Translations under genes and position numbers: made by a program
Assembly (NCBI RefSeq): GCF_035917275.1
Contig: NZ_CP108508.1
Span: 4,092,001 to 4,156,000 of the forward strand
Reading direction: 5' to 3'
Length of the DNA stretch: 64,000 nt
DNA from: Streptomyces sp. NBC_01237
GTDB taxonomy: Bacteria > Actinomycetota > Actinomycetes > Streptomycetales > Streptomycetaceae
Part shown: positions 8,695-17,594 of the stretch, one piece after another
Layout: every line of letters begins with the position of its first letter
How positions within the stretch are numbered: the stretch's first letter is position 1
The notes under the pieces: model-generated
Told to the model about the DNA's origin: nothing
Database searches by the model: none
What the model saw: the letters and a program-made list of their open reading frames with translations, nothing else

Positions 8695-9827
8695 GGTGCC
8701 TCGACAATCGCCACGGCGTTGATCCCGCCGAATCCGAACCCGTGTACCTGCGCGAGCGAAACCTTGTGCTCGGCCTCCCGGTCGCGTACCAGACGCAGAC
8801 CCGCGGCCTGCTCGATCGGCTCGTCCAGCCCGATCAGCGGCGGGACCTTGCCCGTCGCCATCACCTGAAGGGCGACGACCAGGCTCAGCAGCCCGGCCGA
8901 GCCGCTGGTGTGCCCGGTCATCGGCTTGATGCCGGTCACCACCGGCACGCCCGCGTCCTCGCCGAAGACCTCGCCGTACGCCGATGCCTCGACCAGGTCG
9001 TTGAGCGGTGTCCCGGTGCCGTGCAGCATCAGCAGATCGATGTCGGCCGGCCGGGTGCCCGCGTGCCGGTGCGCCTGCCGTATCGCCTCGGCGACCTGCT
9101 GCTGGTCGGGAGCGGTGGGGTGCTTGGCGTCGCAGGTCATCCCGACCCCGCGCAGCCTGCCCCACAGCCGGCCGCCCGGCTCGACGTCCTCGCGGCGCAG
9201 GACGACGGCGGCGGCCCCGTCGCCGAGGATCGTGCCCTTGCGGTTGACGTCCAGGGTCCGCAGCGCGGGGGGCGGCTCCGGCTGGACCCGGTCGGCCAGG
9301 CCGAACATGCTCTCGGTGATCGAGTCGACGCCCGCGACGATCACGGTGTCCGCCTCGCCGAGCGCCAGCATGTCCGCGCCCAGCGCCAGGGTGTACAGCG
9401 ACGCGGAGCACGCGTTGGAGAAGGTGTGTGTGTCGGCGGTGCCGAACCGCTCCCGCAGCGCGGTGCCGAAGTGCAGCCGCTCCACGCCGAACGGCGCACC
9501 GTCGCGCCACCACAGCTCGGCCGAGCGCAGCTCGCGCAGCCCCGTACCCACGAGCACCGGGCAGTCCGACAGGTCCTCGCCGAGACCGGCGGCCGCGGCC
9601 GCCTGGCCCACGGCCTCCAGCAGGAAGCCGGTCGCGCGCAGCGGGCGGTCCACACCCGGCTCCGGCCGGTTGTCGATCTCGAACAGCCGCGTCCCGCCGT
9701 ACAGTCCGTGGTCGAAGCCCCGCATGGGACCCAGCCCGCCGCGCCCGGCGCAGAGGCTCTCGAAGATCTCGTCCGCGTCCCGGCCGATGCTCGCGACCGC
9801 GCCGACGCCGGTGATGGGCAGCCTCAC
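8691..9827 (-). CDS. Beta-ketoacyl-ACP synthase (catalytic), 378 aa
   Basis: The thiolase-fold protein has a full catalytic triad: Cys in SNACSAS, His in HGTGTPLND and His in KPMTGHTSG. It ends with the family's FGFGGINAV. It should elongate the ACP-bound chain with malonyl units. GTG start with a GTGA overlap onto the previous KS gene, and an ATGA overlap with the Cys-less KS downstream. The tight coupling KS-KS-CLF suggests a stoichiometric complex. Which of the two catalytic KS proteins makes which part of the chain cannot be read from sequence. Confidence 0.9.
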   Translation of the reverse strand: MRLPITGVGAVASIGRDADEIFESLCAGRGGLGPMRGFDHGLYGGTRLFEIDNRPEPGVDRPLRATGFLLEAVGQAAAAAGLGEDLSDCPVLVGTGLRELRSAELWWRDGAPFGVERLHFGTALRERFGTADTHTFSNACSASLYTLALGADMLALGEADTVIVAGVDSITESMFGLADRVQPEPPPALRTLDVNRKGTILGDGAAAVVLRREDVEPGGRLWGRLRGVGMTCDAKHPTAPDQQQVAEAIRQAHRHAGTRPADIDLLMLHGTGTPLNDLVEASAYGEVFGEDAGVPVVTGIKPMTGHTSGSAGLLSLVVALQVMATGKVPPLIGLDEPIEQAAGLRLVRDREAEHKVSLAQVHGFGFGGINAVAIVEAP

Positions 9828-11080
9828 CGCTCACCGTCCCGGTACTTGCCCAGGATCACGATCGCGTTGTTGCCGCCGAAGGCCAGCCCGTTGTTCTGCA
9901 CGATGCGCAGGTCCGCCTCGACGGAGTGGTTGGGCACGCAGTCGATCTCGCACTCGGGGTCGGTCTCGCGGTGGTTGATGGTCGGCGGTATGAAGCCGTG
10001 GTAGGCCGACAGGGCGCAGGCGATGGCGGCGAGCGCGCTGGCGGCGCCCATCGTGTGGCCGAGCATCGACTTCAGCGAGACGGTGCGCGGCGGGTTGTCC
10101 CCGTACACGTCGTGGATCGCCCGCGCCTCGGTCACGTCATTGGCCTTGGTCCCGGTGCCGTGGGCGGAGACGAGATCGACCTCCTCCGCCTTCACCCCGG
10201 CGTTCTCCAGGGCGATCTCCATGCACCGGGCGACACTCGCCTGGTTCGGGGCGACCTGGTGGTACGCGTCGCAGTTCATGCCGTAGCCGAGCACCTCGGC
10301 GTAGATCCGGGCGCCGCGGGCCCGCGCGGAGGCGAGGCTCTCCAGCATCAGCACGCCCGCGCCCTCACCGGTCAGGATGCCCTTGCGCTCGGAGTCGAAG
10401 GGGCGGCAGACGTCGGGGGCGATGGTGCCGAGCCGGTAGAAACCGGTGAACGTCTTGCGGCACATCGCGTCCGCGCCGCCGCAGAGCGCGTAGTCGACCG
10501 CGCCGGAGCGGATGGCGTCGAAGCCCTGGCCGATCGCGTAGTTGCCGGCCGAGCAGGCGGTGGCGATGGTCACCGCGTCGACGTTGGACAGCCCCAGCTC
10601 CTGGGCGGCGGCGATGGACAGCCGGTTCGGCGAGATCCGCCGCGCCACGGTCGGATCCATCGCCTCGGGACCGGAGTTGATCTCGGTCTCCACCAGGTGG
10701 TCGAGATCGTAGGACTCGCCGTCGGTGGTGCCGATGGAGATCATGCCGCGCTTCGCGCGCAGCGAGTCGAGCCCGACACCGGCGGCCTCGACGGCCATGC
10801 GGGCCGCGGCGACCGAGAACTTCGTCGCCCGGCCCAGCGTCTCCACGGGCAGGTTGTGGATCCAGCGCTCCGGCTCGGAACCGTCGATCTCGCAGCCGTT
10901 GGCGTGCGCGAAACCCTCGGTGTCGAACACCGTGATCGGCTTCGCGCCGCTGCGGCCCGCGCGCAGACCCTCGGCGAACTCATCGGCACCCACACCGATG
11001 CTGGAGAACACGCCGAACCCGGTCAGCACCACCCGGGACGCCGCGTCGTCGCGCATCGCGTCAGAAAGGCTCTCGGACAT
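9824..11080 (-). CDS. Beta-ketoacyl-ACP synthase (FabF-like, catalytic), 418 aa
   Basis: FabF-type ketosynthase with the catalytic Cys in TACSAGNYA, the His in HGTGTKANDV, the Lys/His block KSMLGHTMGAASA and a C-terminal AFGGNNAIV. The ATG at 11080 is preceded by GAGGGAG, fixing the start. It would run chain elongation for the cinnamoyl precursor. It is the first gene after a strong hairpin (11168-11200), so its level relative to the preceding ACP gene may be set by partial termination there. It overlaps the second KS gene by GTGA. Confidence 0.92.
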   Translation of the reverse strand: MSESLSDAMRDDAASRVVLTGFGVFSSIGVGADEFAEGLRAGRSGAKPITVFDTEGFAHANGCEIDGSEPERWIHNLPVETLGRATKFSVAAARMAVEAAGVGLDSLRAKRGMISIGTTDGESYDLDHLVETEINSGPEAMDPTVARRISPNRLSIAAAQELGLSNVDAVTIATACSAGNYAIGQGFDAIRSGAVDYALCGGADAMCRKTFTGFYRLGTIAPDVCRPFDSERKGILTGEGAGVLMLESLASARARGARIYAEVLGYGMNCDAYHQVAPNQASVARCMEIALENAGVKAEEVDLVSAHGTGTKANDVTEARAIHDVYGDNPPRTVSLKSMLGHTMGAASALAAIACALSAYHGFIPPTINHRETDPECEIDCVPNHSVEADLRIVQNNGLAFGGNNAIVILGKYRDGER

Positions 11081-11167
11081 CAATCTCCCTCGGTACGGCC
11101 TGGTTCACCACGGAAAGGGGGGTCGGGACGGAACGCCGGCCGAAGGGGGCCGGGGCTGCCGCCGGGC

Positions 11168-11200
11168 CGGAGAGCCGGCGGCGGTGCCGCCGGCTCTCCG
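11168..11200. terminator. Perfect 15-bp hairpin inside the PKS operon
   Basis: Arms 11168-11182 and 11186-11200 are exact complements around a 3-nt loop (ggt). It lies between the ACP gene (stop 11228) and the KS gene (start 11080), both on the minus strand, so it is either a partial terminator/attenuator or an mRNA stability element that would raise ACP over KS. Confidence 0.6.
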
Positions 11201-11227
11201 CGTACTCGCATCCAGCCGGAAGTGCGC

Positions 11228-11485
11228 CTACTTGGCGTCGATGGACTCTTGGACCACGGCGTAGACGCCGTCGAGGTTGACCATGCGCTCCAGCTCGGAC
11301 TGGTCGATGGTCACCTTGAACTCCTTCTCCAGACCGGCCAGGATCTCGATGGCCCGCAGCGAGTCCGCGCCGTACTCCTCCTTGAAGAGGCCGCCGCCGG
11401 TCACCTCGTCCTCCTCCAGTTCGAGGATGTCGCAGACGATCTCCTTGATCCGGGCCTGGTGCTCAGCGGTGATGGTCGAGCTCAT
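11228..11485 (-). CDS. Acyl carrier protein (first PKS unit, ACP-B)
   Basis: An 85-aa acidic carrier protein with the attachment motif GADSLRAIEIL (Ser about residue 42). I used ATG 11485, with AGAGAG 8 bp upstream; a GTG nine bases earlier (11494) is in frame but has poorer spacing. It follows the FAD enzyme gene and precedes a strong hairpin and the KS genes. It is distinct in sequence from the ACP at 6267-6530. It may be the carrier on which the FAD enzyme and DsbA-like isomerase act (inference from adjacency). Confidence 0.9.
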   Translation of the reverse strand: MSSTITAEHQARIKEIVCDILELEEDEVTGGGLFKEEYGADSLRAIEILAGLEKEFKVTIDQSELERMVNLDGVYAVVQESIDAK

Positions 11486-11572
11486 GTGAATCACTCTCTG
11501 TTCGTCTCGTGGTGCGTGGGTACGTCGGTCACTGCGCGGCGGTCCCCAGTGTGAGTCGCGGACCGCCCGTTC

Positions 11573-13318
11573 TCAGCCGGACGTGCCGGCCGGGTCCCGG
11601 ACCGCTGCCGGGGAGCCCGCGCGGGTCCGCCGGGAGAGGCCCCGGCAGACGTCCCTCGGGTCCCAGCCGTCCGGGCGGTCGGGGAGCAGGTCCGGATCGC
11701 CGGAGACCGCTCCCTGCCGGGCGCGGGCGAGCAGGGGCTCGCCGAGGATCTGGGAGGCGCACGAGATGCCGCCGAGCATGACGCCCGCGACACCGTTGCC
11801 CGCCTGTGTGCTGGCGCCGACCACATGCAGCCCGTCGATGTGGGTCGTCGTGCCCGGACGGGCGGTGCCGCCCCACTCGGCCATGCCGAACGGGGTGCCG
11901 CCCGAGGACAGGGTGTACCGCTCGTGGGTCAGCGGGGTCGCCGCCTCCAGGTACGTGATGTGCTCCCGCAGCGGGCCGACGGCCCGCTCCGCCGCACGCA
12001 GCGTGGAGTCGGTCAACTCCTGCTTGCGGCGCAGGTACTGGGCGTTGCGCCGGTAGGAGCCGCCGTCCTCCTCCAGCCCGTCCTTGACGCCCCACCACTC
12101 GTAGTCGGGCGGGCAGAGCGTCATCACCTGGAGGTTGGCGTGGCCCGGCGGGCACAGGGCCCGGTTGCCCGGGTCCTTGAGCGAGGCGAACGAGCAGAAG
12201 AGGAAGGGCACCTCGTCCACGTCGCCCGCGCGGGCCCGGTCGAAGTAGCCGTCGAGGTCGTCGGTGTCGTACCACCACAGGTTGGCGTTCGGCCGGTCCC
12301 GCAGGTCGATGTCGAGGCCCAGGTAGAGCACCAGCCACGGCATGCCCATCCGGGCGTTCCGGGTGCGGTTGACCAGCGACGCGGAGAAGTGCTCGGCGCC
12401 GACCAGGTCGAGCACCGTACGCCGGTAGTCCGCGTTGGACACCACCAGATCGGCGGTGACCCTCTCGCCGCCGTCCAGGCCGACACCCGTGACCTTGCGG
12501 TCCTCCACCAGGATGCGCCGCACCCTGCTGCGGGTGCGGACCTCGCCGCCGTGCGACTCGATCACCTCGACCAGGCCCGCCGCCAGCGTCTGGCCGCCCC
12601 CGGCGGGGTAGTACGCCCCGCGCAGGTAGTGGTCGGTGACGCTGGTGTGCCGGGCGACGGTGGCCTGGCGCGGGGTCAGCCCGTAGTTCGGTGCCTGCGC
12701 CGCGAGCACGGTACGCGCCTGCGAGGACAGCCCGCAGTGGTGGAACAGGTCGTCCAGCGTCCGCCTGCCCCATGCGCGTACGGCGACGGTGCCGGCGGCG
12801 ATGTCCTGCGCCGACCAGGTGTGGGACTCGAACAGGGCGGCCCGCTGCTCCTCACCGACGGCCGAGCAGATGTCGGTGAAGGTGCGCAGCCCCTCCGCCT
12901 GGCCCGGCATCGCGGCGATGAGCCGCTCGCGGTACGCCGACCAGCCGGTGGGCATGTCCACGGAGACCCCGGGCACCCTGATCAGGTCGAACCCGTTCCG
13001 GTCCATCTCCAGGAACTCGACCCGGTCACGGAGCCCGACGCCGCTCAGGATGGACGGGATGACACCGCCGGGAGCGCAGTCGCCGAGGTAGTGGACGCCG
13101 ACGTCGAACTCGTAACTGCGGCGCCTGCGGAAGACATGGCTGTTGCCGCCCACCACCGAGAACTGCTCCAGCACCAGAACGCGCCGTCCCGCCGCGGCCA
13201 GGTACGCGGCGGCCGTCAGCCCGCCCAGACCGGCGCCGACCACGACGGCGTCCCAGTGGCCGCCGCCCGCGGGCCGTCGACCGGCGCCGCGCCCGGTGCC
13301 GTCGGGATTGCTGTCCAC
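11573..13318 (-). CDS. Phytoene-desaturase-like FAD-dependent oxidoreductase
   Basis: A 581-aa flavoprotein. The N-terminal Rossmann motif VVVGAGLGGLTAAAYLA (about 26-42) binds FAD, and the overall layout follows the CrtI/phytoene dehydrogenase family, including the C-terminal GASTQAGNGVAGVMLGG block that closes the FAD site. In clusters for cinnamoyl-capped peptides such enzymes are thought to oxidise the ring formed from the ACP-bound polyene, giving the benzene ring; this is family-context knowledge, not shown here. GTG start at 13318 with GAGGAG 6 bp upstream. Its C-terminal tail beyond about residue 530 is poorly conserved-looking. It sits between the DsbA-like isomerase and an ACP, which fits work on an ACP-bound substrate. 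Confidence 0.85.
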   Translation of the reverse strand: MDSNPDGTGRGAGRRPAGGGHWDAVVVGAGLGGLTAAAYLAAAGRRVLVLEQFSVVGGNSHVFRRRRSYEFDVGVHYLGDCAPGGVIPSILSGVGLRDRVEFLEMDRNGFDLIRVPGVSVDMPTGWSAYRERLIAAMPGQAEGLRTFTDICSAVGEEQRAALFESHTWSAQDIAAGTVAVRAWGRRTLDDLFHHCGLSSQARTVLAAQAPNYGLTPRQATVARHTSVTDHYLRGAYYPAGGGQTLAAGLVEVIESHGGEVRTRSRVRRILVEDRKVTGVGLDGGERVTADLVVSNADYRRTVLDLVGAEHFSASLVNRTRNARMGMPWLVLYLGLDIDLRDRPNANLWWYDTDDLDGYFDRARAGDVDEVPFLFCSFASLKDPGNRALCPPGHANLQVMTLCPPDYEWWGVKDGLEEDGGSYRRNAQYLRRKQELTDSTLRAAERAVGPLREHITYLEAATPLTHERYTLSSGGTPFGMAEWGGTARPGTTTHIDGLHVVGASTQAGNGVAGVMLGGISCASQILGEPLLARARQGAVSGDPDLLPDRPDGWDPRDVCRGLSRRTRAGSPAAVRDPAGTSG

Positions 13319-13421
13319 AGTGGTCTCCTCGTCGCTTGCCGCGTGCTTCTTCGCTCCGCGCTGTTCGGCTTCCGCGCTGCTGGTGCCTCGTGTGCCTCTG
13401 CGCTTCCCCGGTGGGGCGCAG

Positions 13422-13457
13422 GGCCGGTGGCCGCGTTCCGTGCCGCGGCCACCGGCC
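13422..13457. terminator. Perfect 14-bp hairpin after the isomerase gene
   Basis: Arms 13422-13435 and 13444-13457 are exact complements with an 8-nt loop. It begins 4 bp past the isomerase stop (13462) on the minus strand and precedes the FAD enzyme gene, so it may partly end transcription within the operon. Confidence 0.6.
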
Positions 13458-13461
13458 GGTC

Positions 13462-14181
13462 TCAGCCGCAGCCGCCGGCGTGCCCCTGGTCGCCGCCCAC
13501 CGGCAGCAGTTCGGCATGGGTGGCCGGGTCCGGTACGGCGGTGACCGGCGGGGCGGGCGGCTCGGTGCCCAGGACGGCCCGGACGAAGGGCTCGACCCGG
13601 TCCAGTCCCCAGTACTTGTCACGGCCGTTGATGAAGAACGGCACACCGAACAGGCCGTCGTGGGCCGACTCGGCGAGCAGGGCGGCGCCCCGCTTGCGCA
13701 GTTCCTCGTCCTGCGCGGCCGTGGACAGCCGCTGTGCGTCCAGACCGAGCCCGTCCGCGATCTCCGCGATCACCTCGGGCTCGGAGATGTTCCTGCCGTC
13801 CTGCCAGCGTGCCCGGTAGGCCGCCGCGACGAAGTCCTTGCCGCGTCCCTCGTCCTCGGCCGCGATCCACGCGAGGTGGGCGACCTCCCAGCACGGGGCA
13901 CGGTCGATGGGCCAGCTGATCTCCGTCAGACCGCGGTCGGTCGCGAGCCTGCGCGTGTCCTGCAGGATGTAGAAGTTCTTCGCGCGGCTCATCGCGACGA
14001 TCGGAAGGGTGACTCCCTCCTCCGCCAGCAGCTTCGCGGTCCCCTCGTCCGGCTCCCAGAACGGCAGCCAGTCGATGGCGTCGAGCACCTCGGGGTGGGC
14101 GGTCATCAGATCGCGGTAAGCGAACCAGGAATACGGGCTGCGCAGCGAGAAGTACCAGCGCGGCCGACGCTTGGGAGCCAT
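13462..14181 (-). CDS. DsbA-family / HCCA-isomerase-like protein
   Basis: A 239-aa thioredoxin-fold protein of the 2-hydroxychromene-2-carboxylate isomerase/DsbA group. The N-terminal FSLRSPYSW (about 11-19) has Ser where true DsbA has the CxxC disulfide, as in HCCA and GST-kappa-like isomerases. C-terminal GVPFFINGRDKYWG is the family's cis-Pro region. In cinnamoyl-lipid clusters an isomerase of this kind is proposed to turn a trans double bond of the polyene to cis so that the chain can close to a six-membered ring. That role is inferred from family and neighbours. ATG 14181 is preceded by GGAGGA. The last ~30 residues are disordered-looking and carry a Gly/Cys-rich end. Confidence 0.85.
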   Translation of the reverse strand: MAPKRRPRWYFSLRSPYSWFAYRDLMTAHPEVLDAIDWLPFWEPDEGTAKLLAEEGVTLPIVAMSRAKNFYILQDTRRLATDRGLTEISWPIDRAPCWEVAHLAWIAAEDEGRGKDFVAAAYRARWQDGRNISEPEVIAEIADGLGLDAQRLSTAAQDEELRKRGAALLAESAHDGLFGVPFFINGRDKYWGLDRVEPFVRAVLGTEPPAPPVTAVPDPATHAELLPVGGDQGHAGGCG

Positions 14182-14212
14182 GGGTCCTCCGGGACTGTGG
14201 ACGTCGGGTGGG

Positions 14213-15214
14213 TCACTCGCCGCGCAGCGCGTGCAGGACCTCGTCGTCGAAGACGGTCATCTGCCACTCGGCATCCGGCGACTCCTTGTGGCAGTAGCCA
14301 TGGGTGATCGAGCCGGTGGCGGTCTGGACGAGTGCGCCGTCCCGCACGACGTAGAAGTCCACGCGGGAGGTGTAGAGCATGTCCTTGAAGACGGATTCCA
14401 CCGTGTACACGGTGTAGAGGTTCTCCTCCATGATCGTCTCGTCGGTGAACCGGATCTTGCACTGCGTCACGACGGGTATCCAGCCGCGCTCGTTGAGCAT
14501 CCGCTTGATGCTGATGCCGCGCGAGGCGACGAAGACGTGCTTCGCCTCCTCCATCTGGCGCAGGTAGCCCGACATCTGCATGCGCTCGGTGAAGTGGCAG
14601 TAGTAGTACGGGACCTTCCACTTCCAGCCGACCGCGTTGTCGCCGCCGATGATCTCGGCGAGCACCGGGTCGGTGTCGCCGCTCTCACCGCGGTGGACGG
14701 CACCGGCGAAGTCGTCCACGGGGGTGGCGGCGAGCGCGGTGGGCTCCGCGGTGGCCAGCCGGTCCACGACGAAGCGCCGGAGCTCCTCGGGCAGCGGGGC
14801 CGCGGCGTCCACCTGGGTGTCACGGCGCAGCAGCACCCGCAGCTTGGAGCTGACGGCCTTCTTCGGCGCACCGTCGCGCTGGACGGTCGCCGTGACCCCG
14901 AAGACCAGGGCGTCGTCCTTGTCCTTCGTCTTCGGCGTCACCTCCAGCAGGACGTCGTCATCCAGCGTGAGCACCGTGTGCAGCCGGGTTTCGAGGCCCG
15001 TCACGTCGAAGTTGAGGCCATGCACGAGGTACAGCTCGGTGGCGCCGAGGCCGACGGCCCGGAAGTGGTCGAGGACGGCGGCCTCAAGCAGGTAGTTGAC
15101 GCACTTGAACCCGATCGCGGTGTTGATGTTGCCGCCCTCGTAGGGCGGCCGCATCGTCACCGAACTCGGTTCGTTCAGCAGCTTCTTGAGCGCGACGTCG
15201 GACAGGGTGGTCAT
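14213..15214 (-). CDS. Double hot-dog thioesterase/dehydratase-like protein
   Basis: A 333-aa protein of two hot-dog-like halves. The N-terminal half has YEGGNINTAIGFKCVNYLLEA (about 25-45); the C-terminal half resembles acyl-thioesterases (HFTERMQMSGYLRQMEEA near 207-224, followed by strands of the 4HBT type). I cannot tell whether it hydrolyses a thioester, dehydrates, or only binds an acyl-ACP. It sits between the alpha/beta hydrolase and the isomerase in the cinnamoyl operon, so acting on the ACP-bound chain (release, editing or transfer) is plausible. ATG 15214 is the first methionine of the conserved region. Confidence 0.65.
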   Translation of the reverse strand: MTTLSDVALKKLLNEPSSVTMRPPYEGGNINTAIGFKCVNYLLEAAVLDHFRAVGLGATELYLVHGLNFDVTGLETRLHTVLTLDDDVLLEVTPKTKDKDDALVFGVTATVQRDGAPKKAVSSKLRVLLRRDTQVDAAAPLPEELRRFVVDRLATAEPTALAATPVDDFAGAVHRGESGDTDPVLAEIIGGDNAVGWKWKVPYYYCHFTERMQMSGYLRQMEEAKHVFVASRGISIKRMLNERGWIPVVTQCKIRFTDETIMEENLYTVYTVESVFKDMLYTSRVDFYVVRDGALVQTATGSITHGYCHKESPDAEWQMTVFDDEVLHALRGE

Positions 15215-15229
15215 CGTGTGCTCCCGTAC

Positions 15230-16057
15230 TCAGTTGACCGTCGCCGGGGGTGTGTGCCCGGCGGACAGGGTGGCGAGGAATTGCTGGACAGCGTGCGAGA
15301 ACCGCTCCGGCCGCTCGGCCATCGGGGAGTGCCCGCAGTCCTCGATCCGCTCGATCGAGGCGTGGCCGAGCGCGCCGGCCAGGGTCTCGCCCTCGGCGGG
15401 CGACGCGATCGTGTCGCGGTCCCCGACGACGACATGGACGGGCAGACCGATCCGGCCGGCCGCCAGGAAGGGGGTGCGCAGATAGGCGTCGAGATACCGG
15501 ACCGCCCAGTGCGGCCCGAGCCGTGCGCAGGCGAGTTCGGCCATGTCGGCCCGCACACCCGCGTCCAGGCCGCTGCGGGACATCAGCCGGATGTTCTCGT
15601 CCGCGCTGCGGCGCATCGCGTCGAGGGTCGCCGGCAGCTGGGCCCAGGCGAACTCCTTCGGGTCCTGCCGGAAGAACGGCGAGACCAGCACCACGGCCCG
15701 GATGCCCAGCGCCTCGCACGGGTCCGCGCCCTCGGACGCCGTGCCGGCGAGCAGAGCGAGCAGCAGCAGCGTCGCGTAGGAGTGCGCGATCACCACGTCG
15801 ACACCGCCGGGGACCCGGGCGACCGCTTCACCGATCCATGCCGAGTCGTCCCGCTCGGACACCGCGTACGGGCCGCCGGCCCGCCACGGCAGACCGGCCG
15901 TCCACACGTCGAGCCCCGGCGGCCGGTGGGCGAGGAAGGAGTCCCAGCAGCTCTCGCTGCTGCCGAGGCCGTGCAACAGCAGAGCGCGGTGGCCCGCTTG
16001 CGCGGGAACGCCTTGCTGTCGGACCACGAGCGGCTCGACCTCGCTGTTTCGGAACAC
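15230..16057 (-). CDS. Alpha/beta-hydrolase
   Basis: About 275 aa. The oxyanion-region motif LLLHGLGSSESCW (about 23-35), a nucleophile elbow IAHSYATLL with Ser (G replaced by A), an Asp-containing VVVGDRDT and a final His in CGHSPMAERPERF mark an alpha/beta-hydrolase of the MhpC/esterase type. GTG 16057 with GAAGG about 9 bp upstream is my choice; the frame extends further, but those residues look like chance. It is the first gene of the cinnamoyl operon. Possible roles are removal of stalled acyl groups or hydrolysis of an activated side-chain acid; the sequence does not decide. Confidence 0.75.
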   Translation of the reverse strand: MFRNSEVEPLVVRQQGVPAQAGHRALLLHGLGSSESCWDSFLAHRPPGLDVWTAGLPWRAGGPYAVSERDDSAWIGEAVARVPGGVDVVIAHSYATLLLLALLAGTASEGADPCEALGIRAVVLVSPFFRQDPKEFAWAQLPATLDAMRRSADENIRLMSRSGLDAGVRADMAELACARLGPHWAVRYLDAYLRTPFLAAGRIGLPVHVVVGDRDTIASPAEGETLAGALGHASIERIEDCGHSPMAERPERFSHAVQQFLATLSAGHTPPATVN

Positions 16058-16391
16058 CGGAAAACCCTTCCGAGGGAATGGGAATAGCAAGCGGGAAACG
16101 GGGGAGGAAAGGCGGAGCGCCCTTCGGGTCCGGCAAAATCGCCCGCAGACATGGACACCATGAATGAGGGCCGAACGGACCTTCAGGAGCGGCTGATTCG
16201 AGAAAATGAAAGTGCCACGCCCACGTCGAGAAGAATGCGGGCGCACCCCTTCACGAAGAGGCAGTGATTCAGCACCTGTGGTGACCGGCGGGTGGCTTCA
16301 TGGGAAAAGCGGTCCCCGGTTGCCCTCGGCGCTGGTCCGATCGTGCCGGAGAATCACGGCGTACGGACAGGGCCTTTTCAGCAAGCTGCGA
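16058..16391. other. Non-coding gap between NRPS and PKS operons
   Basis: These 334 bp separate the last gene of the NRPS operon (ferredoxin reductase) from the first gene of the cinnamoyl operon. They are less GC-rich than their surroundings in places (16190-16215, 16385-16405). A promoter for the 16.1-to-4.6-kb operon is expected here, but I could not identify convincing elements. Confidence 0.4.
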
Positions 16392-17594
16392 CTACAAATT
16401 CTTCCAAGCGGCGACGACGTCGTCACAGCCGCCCGGTGAGCCCAGCGACCGGCGGGCGGCCAACAGGGCCTTCGGCCAGTTCACGGTCAGCGCGGCGCAC
16501 GGCCGGCCGCCCCGGAGATAGGCGACGGCGAACCTCCGGCGCGGACCCTCGGCGCGCACCACGGCCGCCTCGTCGCCCGGTTCCGGGCGGCCGAGCAGCG
16601 CGATCTTGCCGCCGTACTGGTCGGACCAGACGAAGAACGCGTGCCGGTGCGCCGTCGGCTCCGGTTCGAGGATGTTGCGTACGACGACGTCCGCCTGCTC
16701 CACCGCGTTGGTCCAGTGCTCGACCCGCGGGTGCCGGTCCAGCAGCGGATCACGGCACCGGGCGACGTCACCGATCGCGTACACCGTCCGGTCGGCGTCG
16801 ACCGCGCAGTACTCGTCGCACAGCACCCCGCCGTCGGCGTCCAGCGGGATGCCGGAGCCGGCCAGCCAGTCCGTGCCGGGCCGCACCCCGACGCCCACCA
16901 CGACGGTGTCCGCGGGCAGCGTCGTCCCGTCGGTCAACTCCACCCCGGTGACCTCCCGTTCGCCCACCAGAGCGCCGACCGAGGTGCCACACATCAGCCG
17001 CACGCCGTTGTCCGCGTGCAGCAGGGCCAGTTCGGCGGCCACCTCCTCGCCGAGCAGCCCGGACAGCGGCGCGGGCAGCGCCTCCACGACCGTCACGTCG
17101 ATCCCGCGCGCGCGGGCGGTGGAGGCCACCTCCGCGCCGACGAAACCGCCGCCGACGATCACCAGGCGGCCGGACCCGATGCGGTCCAGACGGTCCCGCA
17201 GCGCCAGGGAGTCCGCCATGGTCCGCAGCAGGTGCACCCCCGGCAGCGGCATTCCGGGCAGCGAACGGGGCGCGGCGCCACAGGCCAGCACCAGCCTGTC
17301 GTAGGGCAGTGCGACGCCGGAGGCCAGCCGCAGCACCCGGTTCGCCGGGTCCAGGGAACCGGCGGCGGCGACATGCCGTTCCGCCCGCCACCGCACGGGG
17401 TCCCCCAGCGACGCGCGGTCGGGGGCCCAGTCACCGGCGAGGATCTGCTTGGACAGCGGGGGCCGGTCGTAGGGCGCGTCCGGGTCCGGGTCCACGAGGG
17501 CTATCGCCCCCGTGTAGCCCGCCGCCCGCAGGCCCGTCGCGACCCGGCTGCCCCCGACCGAGGCGCCGACGATCACCACACGTCCGACGCTCAT
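16392..17594 (-). CDS. FAD-dependent ferredoxin reductase
   Basis: A 400-aa NAD(P)H-ferredoxin reductase of the putidaredoxin-reductase type. There are two Rossmann motifs, [17 protein letters not shown] (about 6-22) for FAD and [15 protein letters not shown] (about 147-161) for NAD(P)H, and the FAD-ribityl motif [10 protein letters not shown] (about 278). A reductase C-terminal domain follows. ATG start overlaps the Asn A-T gene stop (ATGA), so it is the last gene of the 32-kb NRPS operon. It probably passes electrons to the small ferredoxin at 50464-50673 and from there to the P450 at 49244, completing a three-part P450 system within the cluster. Confidence 0.9.
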   Translation of the reverse strand: MSVGRVVIVGASVGGSRVATGLRAAGYTGAIALVDPDPDAPYDRPPLSKQILAGDWAPDRASLGDPVRWRAERHVAAAGSLDPANRVLRLASGVALPYDRLVLACGAAPRSLPGMPLPGVHLLRTMADSLALRDRLDRIGSGRLVIVGGGFVGAEVASTARARGIDVTVVEALPAPLSGLLGEEVAAELALLHADNGVRLMCGTSVGALVGEREVTGVELTDGTTLPADTVVVGVGVRPGTDWLAGSGIPLDADGGVLCDEYCAVDADRTVYAIGDVARCRDPLLDRHPRVEHWTNAVEQADVVVRNILEPEPTAHRHAFFVWSDQYGGKIALLGRPEPGDEAAVVRAEGPRRRFAVAYLRGGRPCAALTVNWPKALLAARRSLGSPGGCDDVVAAWKNL

